Assembly (NCBI RefSeq): GCF_009177065.1
Contig: NZ_WEZF01000007.1
Span: 1-64,000 of the forward strand
From: Tautonia marina
GTDB taxonomy: Bacteria; Planctomycetota; Planctomycetia; Isosphaerales; Isosphaeraceae
DNA length: 64,000 nt
Direction: 5' to 3'
How positions within the stretch are numbered: the first letter of the stretch is position 1; each line of letters starts with the position of its first letter. Shown here one piece after another: positions 25,702-34,870 of this stretch. The position numbers and the translations under genes were made by a program. A model generated the notes under the pieces. The model had not been told where the DNA came from. It made no database searches and saw only the letters and a list, made by a program, of their open reading frames with translations.

Positions 25702-28002
25702 TCAGGGCAAGGTGGAATAGATCACGATGTTCGCCGCAATCCGCATGGCGCTTTCATGAGTGTAGCCCTTGCAGTCGAGCCCTTGCTGGCGTTCGAGGGC
25801 GCAGCCGATGTCGTAAGGGGAGTAAATGATCGCCCAGTGACCGTCGATCTTGACCCCTTCCAGACGAGGTCGGTCCTGACCACCCCCGGCGGCCTTCGTG
25901 TACTGCACGTCGGAGAGGTCGAAGCCAACCCGGGTGGTGTAGAGGTCGTCGTCCGGGGGAATGACCTCAAGCTCCTTGCCGGGAAGCAACGCTTCGACAA
26001 ATCGGCGGAAGGCGGTGTCGAAGGCTGGGCTGCCGCAGGCAGCGTCGGCGAAAAAGGTGCCGCCTCCAGGGTCGAGATGGGCACGCAGCGCCTCGATATC
26101 CGACTCCGACATGTTGAACGCGGCATTGCCATGGACATAAACCAGGGGGAAATTGATCAAATTCGGATCGGACGGTAGCAAATCGCGGTGATTGATCACC
26201 ACGTCATAGCCGACCCGCTCGCGCAGGATCGTCGTGAGATTCGGGATCGACAACGGAGCGACGTTCCAGCCACCGGCATGCCGAAGCTTGGCGATCTGCA
26301 ACGCTCCCCGCTGAGGGAGTTCCAGATCGAAGTCGATGACCTCTCGCGGAACGAGCTTATCGGGCGGTGGCTCGCGACCGGTAGCATAGTCAATCACATT
26401 CTCACCAATCCGGGTCGCCCGCAAGACGGCCGGATTGTCGGGCTGAGCCGCCATAAAGTTCCAGAAGCCGGACAGATCCTTGGGACTATAGACCAGGACC
26501 GTGCGGCACCCCAGGTCGATCCCCCACAGCGGGGCGACGTCGGGGCTCAGCTTGTGTCGCGACCGATAGATGGGGTGGTCCGCGGTCAACGGCTTGAGCT
26601 CATAGCCCTGTTCGGACGGGAAGATGTCCCGCACGAGGTCCTTGAAGCCTCGATCGTGCTCGGCAAGACCGCAACATGCCTCGGCGAACAGGAAGCCCCC
26701 CTGCTCGACGTACGACCGAAGATTCGCCTTGCCATCCTCTCCCAGACCGATGGGCTCATGATAATTCAAGAAACAGATGGGAGCCTGTAGGAGTGACTCG
26801 ACCGAGGAGAAGTCAGGATTGACCGACTGCCAGGTCAGCAGGGTGCCCCAGTCTTCGGCCACGGCCTCGACCAGGTTGCGAACCCCCTCGCGGTGAATAT
26901 TCCAGTTGTCTCCGACGCCGTGGCGGAGGTTATTGATGAGAACCGGGGCGCGGCCCTTGGCCAGGAACAGGAGGGAAAAACTGGTTGTGATCACCGGGTT
27001 GTCCTCGCCGGCGTTCCTCGGCCAGTTCCCGAGCAGCTTGTCCTGGAGGTTGACCAGTTCCTCGGCTCCTTCGACGTACCAGTCGTGGCTGCCGAAATAG
27101 CGCTGGCCACTCAATCGGCCGGCGCGTTCAAGACCATAGAGGTAATAGTATTTCCAGGTCATTCCGCGTCCGAGATTCGTGTCGACGCGGAAGTTGGCCC
27201 CCATCCAGTCAAGGGCGCGCTGGATGTTCGGGTTGATGCCTCCTTCGCCACAGTTGCGGATCTCTTCGCCGACGAGGAGTTCCCGGCTCTGGATGCGCCG
27301 CAGGCCGGTGATGACCAGGCTGGAGATGCCGGCGGTGGTCATGCTGGCGGTCACGGGGTTATTCGGGGTCATGGTGTACCCCCAGCCGCCGCTGAGCCGC
27401 TGCGATTGCTCCCAGTACTGCCGGGCCAGTTGCCAGACGCGATCATCGACCGGGATGCCGACCTCGGCCGCGGCGTTCAAGCCCAGCAAGGCATATTGTG
27501 CGTTGGAATTATCGGCCGACTGCCCTTTCTGGATCGTGTAGGACCAGGCCCCCACGCCATCCACGCGGTCATCCGGCTGAATCTGGGCGGCTTCGAGCCA
27601 CTTGACGTTCTCGTTCAGGCGCACGCGGTAGCGATCGGGGTCGGCCGCGGCGAAGGCCATCGTCTGCAAGGAAACGGTGTAAACCTGACCCAGGCGATTG
27701 GCGGAGTATTGCTCCAGGAACGCAAGGGCCCTGGTGATGGTCGGATCGTCGGGCGGAACCCCGGCCGTCATCAGGGAAAGGGCGGCCAACGAGGTCGTTC
27801 CGGTTTCGTATCGGGGGTTGAATTCCGGCCAGGACCCGTCGGGACGTTGCTCCCCTTTCAGGAAGCGAATCCCGTCTCGGATCGCCTGTTCCACCTGTGC
27901 CGACGTGACCTCGGCCCGCGCCGGAGCGATCGAGCCAAGGCTCAATACGCCCAGGAACGCCGCCAGGAGCAACCCAACCCCTCGAATCCCGGAACCTCGC
28001 AT
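25702..28002 (-). CDS. Secreted alpha-toroid protein with two DUF4159 domains
   Basis: 766 residues. The ATG at 28002 follows GGGAGG and starts a signal peptide cleaved near APARA. Residues about 30-330 look like a prenyltransferase/squalene-cyclase alpha-alpha toroid (AIRDGIRFLKGEQRPDGSWPE, GVGAWSYT, SGGWGYTM, ITGLRRIQ), here without the cyclase DxDD motif. After that, two DUF4159 domains follow in tandem, each with a glutamine-amidotransferase-like look: GGFLFAEACCGL with TVLVYSPKDLSGFW, then GGTFFADAACGSPAFD with WAIIYSPYDIGCALE. The function is unknown, but the architecture is frequent in Planctomycetes. Confidence 0.82.
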   Translation of the reverse strand: MRGSGIRGVGLLLAAFLGVLSLGSIAPARAEVTSAQVEQAIRDGIRFLKGEQRPDGSWPEFNPRYETGTTSLAALSLMTAGVPPDDPTITRALAFLEQYSANRLGQVYTVSLQTMAFAAADPDRYRVRLNENVKWLEAAQIQPDDRVDGVGAWSYTIQKGQSADNSNAQYALLGLNAAAEVGIPVDDRVWQLARQYWEQSQRLSGGWGYTMTPNNPVTASMTTAGISSLVITGLRRIQSRELLVGEEIRNCGEGGINPNIQRALDWMGANFRVDTNLGRGMTWKYYYLYGLERAGRLSGQRYFGSHDWYVEGAEELVNLQDKLLGNWPRNAGEDNPVITTSFSLLFLAKGRAPVLINNLRHGVGDNWNIHREGVRNLVEAVAEDWGTLLTWQSVNPDFSSVESLLQAPICFLNYHEPIGLGEDGKANLRSYVEQGGFLFAEACCGLAEHDRGFKDLVRDIFPSEQGYELKPLTADHPIYRSRHKLSPDVAPLWGIDLGCRTVLVYSPKDLSGFWNFMAAQPDNPAVLRATRIGENVIDYATGREPPPDKLVPREVIDFDLELPQRGALQIAKLRHAGGWNVAPLSIPNLTTILRERVGYDVVINHRDLLPSDPNLINFPLVYVHGNAAFNMSESDIEALRAHLDPGGGTFFADAACGSPAFDTAFRRFVEALLPGKELEVIPPDDDLYTTRVGFDLSDVQYTKAAGGGQDRPRLEGVKIDGHWAIIYSPYDIGCALERQQGLDCKGYTHESAMRIAANIVIYSTLP

Positions 28003-28081
28003 GACTGCTTGACCTCCCTGCAGGATCGATCGGGGAGCTTCACTGACAACTGTCAAAGTGTAGACGCTCCCCTCACGAGGG

Positions 28082-29188
28082 TCAACGGCCGGAGAGAGGA
28101 TCGCCGGCGATCACGGGTTCCACGGCTGCGAGGGTCGGATCATGAGAACCGTCGTCGAGGGGAACTCGCAGGGGCATGGGTTCTCGACCCTGAAGGGTTT
28201 GCACGAGGAGCGAGGAACCACCATCGACGAAGACGGGGGCGTGGTTCAGGCAGGAATCGGCCAGAACCCTGCCACGGGTCGCCTCGGCGATCGGCGTGCC
28301 GGTCTGCTCGTCGAGCCGAACCGGAAGGACCCGAAGGTAGAGTTCTTCGGGCGTCCCCTTCCAGCTCAGGTAAGCCAGGCAAAGCGATCCGTCGCTTCGA
28401 ACCCCGAGGGAGGGGCGGCGGCGGCTCACGTCGAGCCCTTCAGGGTCGGGGCGGGTGATCGGTCCGCAATCAATGATGGTCTGCTCGTCTTCGCTGAGTC
28501 GGAGCCACCAAATCTCGTCGTGGTCTGCCCGGTTCGGGCCTCCATTGGCACTCCGAGACATGACGGTGGCGATCAGGAGGTCGGGAGACAGCAGTCGCTC
28601 GGGGCGCATGACATCGACCAGGACTGGGTTCTCCACGTCGGGCGATTCCACATGCCAGCGCACCGGCTTGAGGCCCAGACCACTGGACCCGGAAATCGGC
28701 TCGAAATCGTAGCGGTAAAGATTGCCATCCCCGGCCACGAACAGGACACGGGCCGTCGTTCCGGCACCCCAGCAGGGAGGAGACACCGGGTAATGATCCA
28801 GGGAGACGCGATCAAGCACTTCTCCAGAAGGAATGGCCACCCGACTGAGTCCGCAATCCGTCAGACCGAGTTCCGGATCGATCACCAGCCAGCGCCCGGC
28901 CACGTGAACCTGATCCCAGGCATCGACCCAGGGAGAACCCGTCGCCAGGTCCACGCGTTCCTGAGAACTCAGGGGGAGGGAGCGAGGCGGTCCGCCGGCC
29001 AGGTCAAACAGTTGCAACCCCTCGCTGGCTGCTCCTCGATAGCACGTGGAGACACCAAGGAGATTCGTGGAACTCGGGGTCCTTCCCAGGCCGTTGGGCG
29101 ACAGCTTTCCGAGGCCAATCGCACCAATCGACAACAGCAACGCGACCATTGAGGCAAGCCGAATCATGGAATGAACAGTTCGAAGCAT
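28082..29188 (-). CDS. Secreted protein of unknown function, possibly beta-propeller
   Basis: 368 residues from ATG 29188. The N-terminus has a signal-like segment (MIRLASMVALLLSIGAIGLG). The mature part has many short beta-prone blocks separated by turns (GAASEGLQLFDLAGGPPRSLPL, GDGNLYRYDFEPISG, SGEVLDRVSL, RSDGSLCLAYLSWKG), as in TolB- or WD-like propellers, but I see no regular repeat. It shares strand with the DUF4159 gene downstream (79-bp gap) and may be co-transcribed. The longer open frame to 29503 lacks an RBS and signal peptide. Confidence 0.6.
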   Translation of the reverse strand: MLRTVHSMIRLASMVALLLSIGAIGLGKLSPNGLGRTPSSTNLLGVSTCYRGAASEGLQLFDLAGGPPRSLPLSSQERVDLATGSPWVDAWDQVHVAGRWLVIDPELGLTDCGLSRVAIPSGEVLDRVSLDHYPVSPPCWGAGTTARVLFVAGDGNLYRYDFEPISGSSGLGLKPVRWHVESPDVENPVLVDVMRPERLLSPDLLIATVMSRSANGGPNRADHDEIWWLRLSEDEQTIIDCGPITRPDPEGLDVSRRRPSLGVRSDGSLCLAYLSWKGTPEELYLRVLPVRLDEQTGTPIAEATRGRVLADSCLNHAPVFVDGGSSLLVQTLQGREPMPLRVPLDDGSHDPTLAAVEPVIAGDPLSGR

Positions 29189-29858
29189 GAAAGACACTCG
29201 TGGCTGGCGAGGCAGGGATGGGGCAGGGTCCGCCGCTGACAGTGCGCGCGGAGTGTGATGAGGGAAACGATCCGTTGCGACGGCCTGTCTCTCGTGGAGG
29301 AGCGCGAGGAACAGGCTTGGGCTCAGAACACCGCCCGGGGAGTGACGGGCTGGCGACCAAGCAGGGAGGAGGGTCCTCGACCAGAACGATTCCGTTGGCC
29401 CGGTCGAGACAAAGCGATTGCTGGCCAGGTCCATGTCGCGGGAACCTGGGAAACCGGTCGAGGTCCTGAGTGGCCTCGTGTTCGGTGCCTCCAATTCTCG
29501 CAATCAGCGGACCAAGCCCTGAGGAGGGCCGAGAGAAACCTGGAGGAACCGAACGATTCCGAAGCGGCCCCGCATCCGAACCTCAAGCCCCGCAATTATT
29601 AGGGTGCGAAGGTGTCGAGCGAGGGTGGTTGGCCCACTTCACGGCGGGAAGCCGACTCTTGCAGCTTGAAACGCCCGAGGTTCAGGCAACGCTGCCCGAT
29701 CCGAGGCAAACGCCTCGGATGTGATGCCATCCTTGAATCGGGTCTTGCGGCACCTCTACAATGGTCCGACCCGTCCTTTGGCAATCGTTGCTCGTGAGTG
29801 ATCGCGGGGTGACGCGCCTGTTGCTTCGATTCTTCCAAGCCCCCTGGGACACCGACGT
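29189..29858. other. 670-bp divergent intergenic region
   Basis: No convincing gene: overlapping frames on both strands are short and without motifs. The right part holds a perfect 9-bp inverted repeat (ATCCGAGGC, 29699-29707, with 29712-29720, 4-base loop) and a good sigma-70 type promoter just after it, both facing the MoxR cluster. Confidence 0.5.
29699..29762 (+). promoter_or_regulatory. Candidate promoter and upstream palindrome of the MoxR cluster
   Basis: TTGAAT (29733-29738), 18 bp, TACAAT (29757-29762), about 97 bases before the moxR start. The inverted repeat at 29699-29720 lies directly upstream of the -35 box, a position suited to an activator site, or it could be a terminator of an unseen transcript. 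Confidence 0.5.
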
Positions 29859-30893
29859 ATGGCCAGCTCCGGCGACCGGATTTCGCAATTGCTCGACGAG
29901 TTCCGTAACTCCCGAGACGTGATGATCACCGAGCTGAGCAAGTCGGTCATCGGCCAGCGAGACGTGCTGGAGCTGATCCTGGCTGCCATCTTCACGAGGG
30001 GCCACTGCTTGCTGGTCGGCGTGCCGGGGCTGGCCAAGACCTTGATCGTCAGCTCGATGGCCCGGATCCTCGACGTCGGCTTCAAGCGCATCCAGTTCAC
30101 GCCCGACCTGATGCCCTCGGACATCACCGGCACGAACGTGCTGGAGGAGCCCGAGACCGGGCGCCGGTCGTTCCGGTTCGTCCCCGGCCCGATCTTCTCG
30201 AACATCATCCTCGCCGACGAGATCAACCGAACCCCGCCGAAGACCCAGGCCGCCTTGCTCCAGGCCATGCAGGAGCGAGAGGTCACCGTCGGCCAGGAAA
30301 CGATGAAACTTCCTGAACCGTTCTTCGTGATCGCCACGCAGAACCCGATCGAGCAGGAAGGGACCTACCCCTTGCCCGAGGCCCAGCTTGACCGCTTCAT
30401 GTTCGACATCCGGGTCGGCTACCCGAGCCAGGAGGAAGAAGAGAAGATCCTCTCGGCCACGACCAAGGGAGAATTCCCGGAACTGCGCAAGGTGCTCTCG
30501 GCCAAGGCGATCGTGAACCTTCAGAAGCTGATCACCTCGGTGCCGATCTCCGACTACGCGGTGAAGTACGTGGCCAAGCTCGTCCGAGCCACCCGCCCGG
30601 GCGACCCGCAGGCGCCGGCGTTCGTCAAGGAGCTAATCGACTGGGGGGCCGGTCCCCGGGCCGGGCAAAACCTGATCCTCGGCGGCAAGGCGATGGCCGC
30701 CATGGACGGTCGCTTTAGTGTCTCACTCGACGATATCCGCAAGGTCGCCGTCCCGGTCCTTCGCCACCGGATCAGCACCAACTTCCAGGCCCAGGCCGAG
30801 GGGATGAGCCCCGACGACCTGATCAATCGCCTCGTCAAGGAAGTCCGCGAGCCCGACGTGCCCAAGTACGACCGCCGCGGCGGTGCCGCCTGA
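29859..30893 (+). CDS. MoxR-family AAA+ ATPase
   Basis: 344 residues. MoxR ATPases act as chaperones that activate partner proteins, commonly with VWA proteins encoded downstream. Walker A is present in a variant form (GVPGLAKT, lysine and threonine retained), Walker B as IILADEINRTPPKTQAALLQAMQE, sensor 1 as FFVIATQNPIEQEGTYPLPEAQLDRFMF. The C-terminal lid has WGAGPRAGQNLILGGKAMA. It is the first gene of a cluster with DUF58, BatA and VWA genes and has its own promoter. Confidence 0.93.
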   Translation: MASSGDRISQLLDEFRNSRDVMITELSKSVIGQRDVLELILAAIFTRGHCLLVGVPGLAKTLIVSSMARILDVGFKRIQFTPDLMPSDITGTNVLEEPETGRRSFRFVPGPIFSNIILADEINRTPPKTQAALLQAMQEREVTVGQETMKLPEPFFVIATQNPIEQEGTYPLPEAQLDRFMFDIRVGYPSQEEEEKILSATTKGEFPELRKVLSAKAIVNLQKLITSVPISDYAVKYVAKLVRATRPGDPQAPAFVKELIDWGAGPRAGQNLILGGKAMAAMDGRFSVSLDDIRKVAVPVLRHRISTNFQAQAEGMSPDDLINRLVKEVREPDVPKYDRRGGAA

Positions 30894-30946
30894 TTGCGTC
30901 CGGAAGGCGTTTGCCTCCATTCTCCCCTTGTCGGGAGCCCCATCCC

Positions 30947-31528
30947 ATGTCGACCCAACGCACCTCCCTGCTCCTCGGTCCCGACGACGCCGGCCGATTC
31001 GTTTCGGCCGAGGAGTTCGCCGAGGCCGATTTCATCGAGCCCTGGACTTACGAACGCGAGGCCGGGAGGCTGGTCGTCGTGTCACCCGACAGCAAGGAGC
31101 ACGACGACTGCTCCGAACCGATCCGCGATCACCTGGGCGCCTTTCGCCTCGCCCATCCGGGGGTGATCGAACTCGTCGTCTCCGAGGCCTGGATCCGGGT
31201 CGGAGGCGGGACTGACCGGATCGCCGATATCGCGGTCTACCTCGTCCGCCCCGAGGGTGGCCCGGAACGCCCGGATCGGATTCCGGAACTCGTCTTCGAG
31301 GTCGTCAGCCCGGACCGGGAATCCCGAGAACGCGATTATGTGCGCAAGCGTCGGGAATATCGCGCTCTTGGTGTCCGAGAATACGTGATCGTCGATCGAT
31401 TCCTTGGCCGATTCGTGGTTTTGACGCTTGGCCCCCGCGGTTACCGTCGCCGGACCTTGCGGCGCGGGCAGATCTACCAGTCGCCATTGATGCCGGGCCT
31501 GGCGATTCCGCTCGACGAGGTCATTTAA
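30947..31528 (+). CDS. Uma2-family (DUF820) putative endonuclease
   Basis: 193 residues. Uma2 proteins share the PD-(D/E)xK nuclease fold; their biological role is unclear and they are very abundant in cyanobacteria and planctomycetes. The core shows DRIADIAVYL (acidic ligand), ELVFEVVSPDRESRERDYVRKRREYRALGVREYVIVD (E-x-V-S-P motif and following helix), and ends in SPLMPGLAIPLDEV. The ATG at 30947 follows GGGAG. It sits between moxR and the DUF58 gene, where most related clusters have none, and the next gene has its own TACAAT box, which suggests insertion. Confidence 0.88.
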   Translation: MSTQRTSLLLGPDDAGRFVSAEEFAEADFIEPWTYEREAGRLVVVSPDSKEHDDCSEPIRDHLGAFRLAHPGVIELVVSEAWIRVGGGTDRIADIAVYLVRPEGGPERPDRIPELVFEVVSPDRESRERDYVRKRREYRALGVREYVIVDRFLGRFVVLTLGPRGYRRRTLRRGQIYQSPLMPGLAIPLDEVI

Positions 31529-31629
31529 CTCGACTTTCTGAGGCTCCGAACGAGCCGATTCGCGTCACGGCCGGTACAATACGAGAAGGATCACGATCTC
31601 AACCCCTAGCCCGATCGGGAGGACGAGCC

Positions 31630-32529
31630 TTGGCCGTCACGGCCGAACAGTACCTGAAGCCCGAGGTGATTCGCCAGGTGGCGCGGCTCGACCTGCGGGC
31701 GCGTTTCATCGTCGAGGGGTTTATCGCCGGCCTGCACGCCAGCCCCTTCCACGGCTTCTCTGTGGAATTTTCGGAGCACCGCAAGTACACCGCGGGCGAT
31801 AACATCTCCGACATCGACTGGAACGTCTTCGCCAAGACCGACCGCTTTTATATCAAAAAGTTCGAAGCCGAGACGAACTTGACCGGCTACCTGGCGATGG
31901 ACCTCTCCGCCTCGATGGGCTACACCTACCGGCAGGATCTCACGAAGTTCGAATACTGCATCAGCCTGGCCGCGGCCCTGGCGTACCTGATGGTTCACCA
32001 GCAAGACCCGGTCGGTCTGGTCGCCTTCGACACCAAGATCCGCCAGAGCCTGGCCCCGAAGAGCAAGCGGACGCAGTTGACGAACATCCTCTCCTTGCTA
32101 GCCCGGCTTCGTCCGTCCGACGTGACCGACGTGGCCAAGTGCATGCACCAGCTCGCGGGGATGATCCGTCACAAAGGTTTAATCATGCTCTTCAGCGATC
32201 TTCTTGATGATCCCGAGCCGATCCTCAAGGCGCTGTACCGGCTCCGCTATTCCGGGCACGATGTCATCCTCTTTCACGTACTCGACGAGGCAGAAGACTC
32301 GTTCCCATTCGACGGCATGGTCGAGCTGGAAGACAATGAAACGCACGAGAAACTGCTGGTCGACGCCAATGCCATGAAAGCCGACTACCTGGAAGAACTC
32401 GCGGCCTTCCGCCAGCGCTACCGGAAAGAGTGCCTCGCGGCCCGCATCGATTATGTGCCGCTGCATACCGGCATGCCGTTTGATAAGGCGTTGATGAGCT
32501 ATCTCCTCAGCCGGCAAGCCCGGGGCTGA
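31630..32529 (+). CDS. DUF58-domain protein
   Basis: 299 residues from a TTG start at 31630 preceded by GGAGG at 7 bases. DUF58 proteins have a VWA-like fold and usually act with a MoxR ATPase in envelope functions. Landmarks are EFSEHRKYTAGDNISDIDWNVFAKTDRFYIKKFEAET, the family signature (R-x-Y-x-x-G-D), and LAMDLSASMGY, a MIDAS-like DxSxS motif. There is no membrane helix, unlike many longer DUF58 proteins. A TACAAT box at 31575-31580 precedes it, without a clear -35. Confidence 0.9.
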   Translation: MAVTAEQYLKPEVIRQVARLDLRARFIVEGFIAGLHASPFHGFSVEFSEHRKYTAGDNISDIDWNVFAKTDRFYIKKFEAETNLTGYLAMDLSASMGYTYRQDLTKFEYCISLAAALAYLMVHQQDPVGLVAFDTKIRQSLAPKSKRTQLTNILSLLARLRPSDVTDVAKCMHQLAGMIRHKGLIMLFSDLLDDPEPILKALYRLRYSGHDVILFHVLDEAEDSFPFDGMVELEDNETHEKLLVDANAMKADYLEELAAFRQRYRKECLAARIDYVPLHTGMPFDKALMSYLLSRQARG

Positions 32530-32561
32530 TCCCTCGCGTTGCATCGGGACGACGATTTCTC

Positions 32562-34796
32562 ATGGACATTTCCTTGATCCACGCGGGCCTTGCGGCGGGA
32601 GCGGCCCTGGCGGTCGTCCCCTTGATCATTCATCTGGTCATGCGCCAGACGCCCAAGCGAATCGTCTTTCCCGCCCTCCGCCTGCTCCAGCAACGGCATC
32701 AGCGATCGACCAAACGGCTGAAGGTCAAGAACTGGCTCCTGCTACTCGCCCGGATGGCCCTGGTCGCCCTGATGGCCCTGGCCCTCGCCCGGCCGGCGCT
32801 CAATGCCCGCGTCCCGCTCGGCGATCGCGAGGTGCCGACCGCGCTGGCGATGGTCATCGATACGAGCCTCTCGATGGGCTACGTCGAACAGGGTAAGTCC
32901 CGACTCGATGAGGCAAAAGAGGTCGCCAACCAGGTTCTCCGCAAACTTCCCGAATCCAGCCAGGTCTACCTGATCGACTCCGGCGTGCCGGCCGTGCCGG
33001 CGGCGGTATCCCCCTCGGCGGCGCGGAAGCGGCTGGAGGGTCTGGAGCTGCGGGCCGCCAACCGCTCGCTCAACCTCTCGCTCGAACGGGCGTATGAGGC
33101 CCTGGCCGAGAGCCGACGCGACCTGCCCCGCCTCGAAGCCTATGTCCTGACCGACCTGGCCCGATCGTCGTGGGAGCCCGGCCAGACGATCCCCGGCCGG
33201 GATCGAATCAAGGAACGCTCCGGGCGCGAGGCGGCGACGTACCTCATCCGGCTCGCCCCCGACGAGTTCCGCAACGCCGCCATCGTCGGCCTGGAAGCCC
33301 GCCCCGCGTCAGAGCCGGAAGCCGACGGCCGTCGAGCCTTCGAGCTCGTCGCCACGATCCGGAACACCGGCCCGGCGACCACCCGGCTTGCCGAGTTCCT
33401 CCTCGATGGCTCGAAGCGCGGCCAGCAAGACGTGGAACTGCCGGCCGAGGGTCAGGTCGAGGTGATCTTCCGCACTCCAGCAAGCCTCGACGCCGGGTTG
33501 CATCAGGCCGAGGTGCGACTGGAAGGGGTCGACCCCCTGCCTTTCGATGATCGACGTTTCGTCACGTTCGAATCCAGCCCCGCCTTTGATGTCCTGGTCC
33601 TTTACGATCCCGACCCCGACGACGAGCCCCGGTTCATCGACGCCACCTTCGTCGCCGGGGCTCTTGACCCGCAGGCCACCGGCATTCCGAACCGGGTCGA
33701 GACGCTCAGCACCGACCAATTCGACGGCCGGATTCCCCGAGAGTTGGCGAACTACTCATGCCTTGTCATGAACAATGTCGCTCGGCTTTCGCCCCAGGCG
33801 TGGGAACAACTGGCGGCCTACGTCCGTAATGGCGGTGGGTTGGTGGTCGCCCTCGGCCGGAATACCGATCCGGCGGAATACACGTCTGAGGCCGCTCGAA
33901 CCGTGATTCCCGGCCAGCCGGGAGACCCCGTCTCCCCGTCCGGCGGCACGGCGTTCGGCGATCTGGTCGATCCGAGCCACCCATTGTTCTTCCCCTACAC
34001 GAGGGAGATCGCCGCCGACCTGGCCAACATCCCCGTCTTTACCTATCGGGAGTTTCGACCGATCGACGCTCCCTACGTCCGTCCGCTCCTGACCTATCAG
34101 GACGGCGCACCGGCCCTGATCGAGGCGACCTTTGACGGCCCGCAGGTCGGACGGGTCTTGCTCTGGACGACCCCCCTGTCCCGTCGGCCGACCCCCGACG
34201 ATCCTGACGCCTGGAACGAGTTTCCGAACCCTCTGGCCGGCTGGTCCTTCCTGGCCCTGATGCAGCGCACCGTGCCCTACCTGGCCGGTGCCTCGGGATC
34301 GCGATTGAACTACGAGGCCGGGGAAATCGTCATCCTTCCCCTCGAACCCTCGGTCCGCGCGGCCAGCTACCTCGTCCAGGGGCCGACCGATCAGCTCAAC
34401 GAACGAATCAACCCCGACCGCGACGTGTCCGAGCTGATCGTCGAGGGGCCCGAGGCGCTCGGCCAGTGGACTGTCTTGCCAACTCGCGGAAACGCAGCGG
34501 CAAGCGAGCAACCAAGGCTCGGCTTCAGCATCAACCCCCGGCCCGAGGAGGCGAACTACCGCCCCCTCCAGGCGGAAGAACTCGAGGCGTTGCTCGGCGA
34601 CCCCGAGACCTTCGCCCTGGCGGACTCGCCCGACGCCATCGACCGCGTGCAACGAACCGCCCGGGTCGGCCGCGAGATCTTCCCCTGGCTCATGATCCTG
34701 ATCCTCGTCCTGTTGACCGCGGAAAATTACCTGGCCAACCGCTTCCACCGCGAGCACGCCGCCGCGAGCCCAGCCCCCGCACGAGCCGCCGCATGA
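32562..34796 (+). CDS. BatA-type membrane protein with VWA domain
   Basis: 744 residues. N-terminal BatA domain with two membrane segments (HAGLAAGAALAVVPLIIHLVM; WLLLLARMALVALMALALARP), including the conserved RIVFPALRLLQ block, followed by a VWA-like domain with a MIDAS-like motif VIDTSLSMGY. The middle (about 230-600) is extracytoplasmic and includes a class-I-glutamine-amidotransferase-like segment (WEQLAAYVRNGGGLVVALG). A last membrane helix (PWLMILILVLLTAENYLAN) is near the C-terminus. It should sit in the membrane and be activated by the MoxR protein. 32 bp after the DUF58 gene. Confidence 0.88.
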   Translation: MDISLIHAGLAAGAALAVVPLIIHLVMRQTPKRIVFPALRLLQQRHQRSTKRLKVKNWLLLLARMALVALMALALARPALNARVPLGDREVPTALAMVIDTSLSMGYVEQGKSRLDEAKEVANQVLRKLPESSQVYLIDSGVPAVPAAVSPSAARKRLEGLELRAANRSLNLSLERAYEALAESRRDLPRLEAYVLTDLARSSWEPGQTIPGRDRIKERSGREAATYLIRLAPDEFRNAAIVGLEARPASEPEADGRRAFELVATIRNTGPATTRLAEFLLDGSKRGQQDVELPAEGQVEVIFRTPASLDAGLHQAEVRLEGVDPLPFDDRRFVTFESSPAFDVLVLYDPDPDDEPRFIDATFVAGALDPQATGIPNRVETLSTDQFDGRIPRELANYSCLVMNNVARLSPQAWEQLAAYVRNGGGLVVALGRNTDPAEYTSEAARTVIPGQPGDPVSPSGGTAFGDLVDPSHPLFFPYTREIAADLANIPVFTYREFRPIDAPYVRPLLTYQDGAPALIEATFDGPQVGRVLLWTTPLSRRPTPDDPDAWNEFPNPLAGWSFLALMQRTVPYLAGASGSRLNYEAGEIVILPLEPSVRAASYLVQGPTDQLNERINPDRDVSELIVEGPEALGQWTVLPTRGNAAASEQPRLGFSINPRPEEANYRPLQAEELEALLGDPETFALADSPDAIDRVQRTARVGREIFPWLMILILVLLTAENYLANRFHREHAAASPAPARAAA

Positions 34797-34870
34797 CGTG
34801 ACCGACGACCTGCTCGACCGCCGCGACCGATCGACTCGACTCCCCGACCCCTTTTGTGTAGACCGACGCG

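Noticed and set aside
23950-26178. 742-residue plus-strand open frame
   Set aside because: Antisense to the ceramidase-like and DUF4159 genes, both of which have motifs and RBSs. High GC at third positions makes long antisense frames common here.
26893-28458. 521-residue plus-strand open frame
   Set aside because: Antisense to the DUF4159 gene, crossing its signal peptide; low-complexity composition.
28082-29503. Extended 473-residue version of the secreted protein
   Set aside because: The extra 105 residues precede the signal peptide, which would be internal; ATG 29188 is the logical start.
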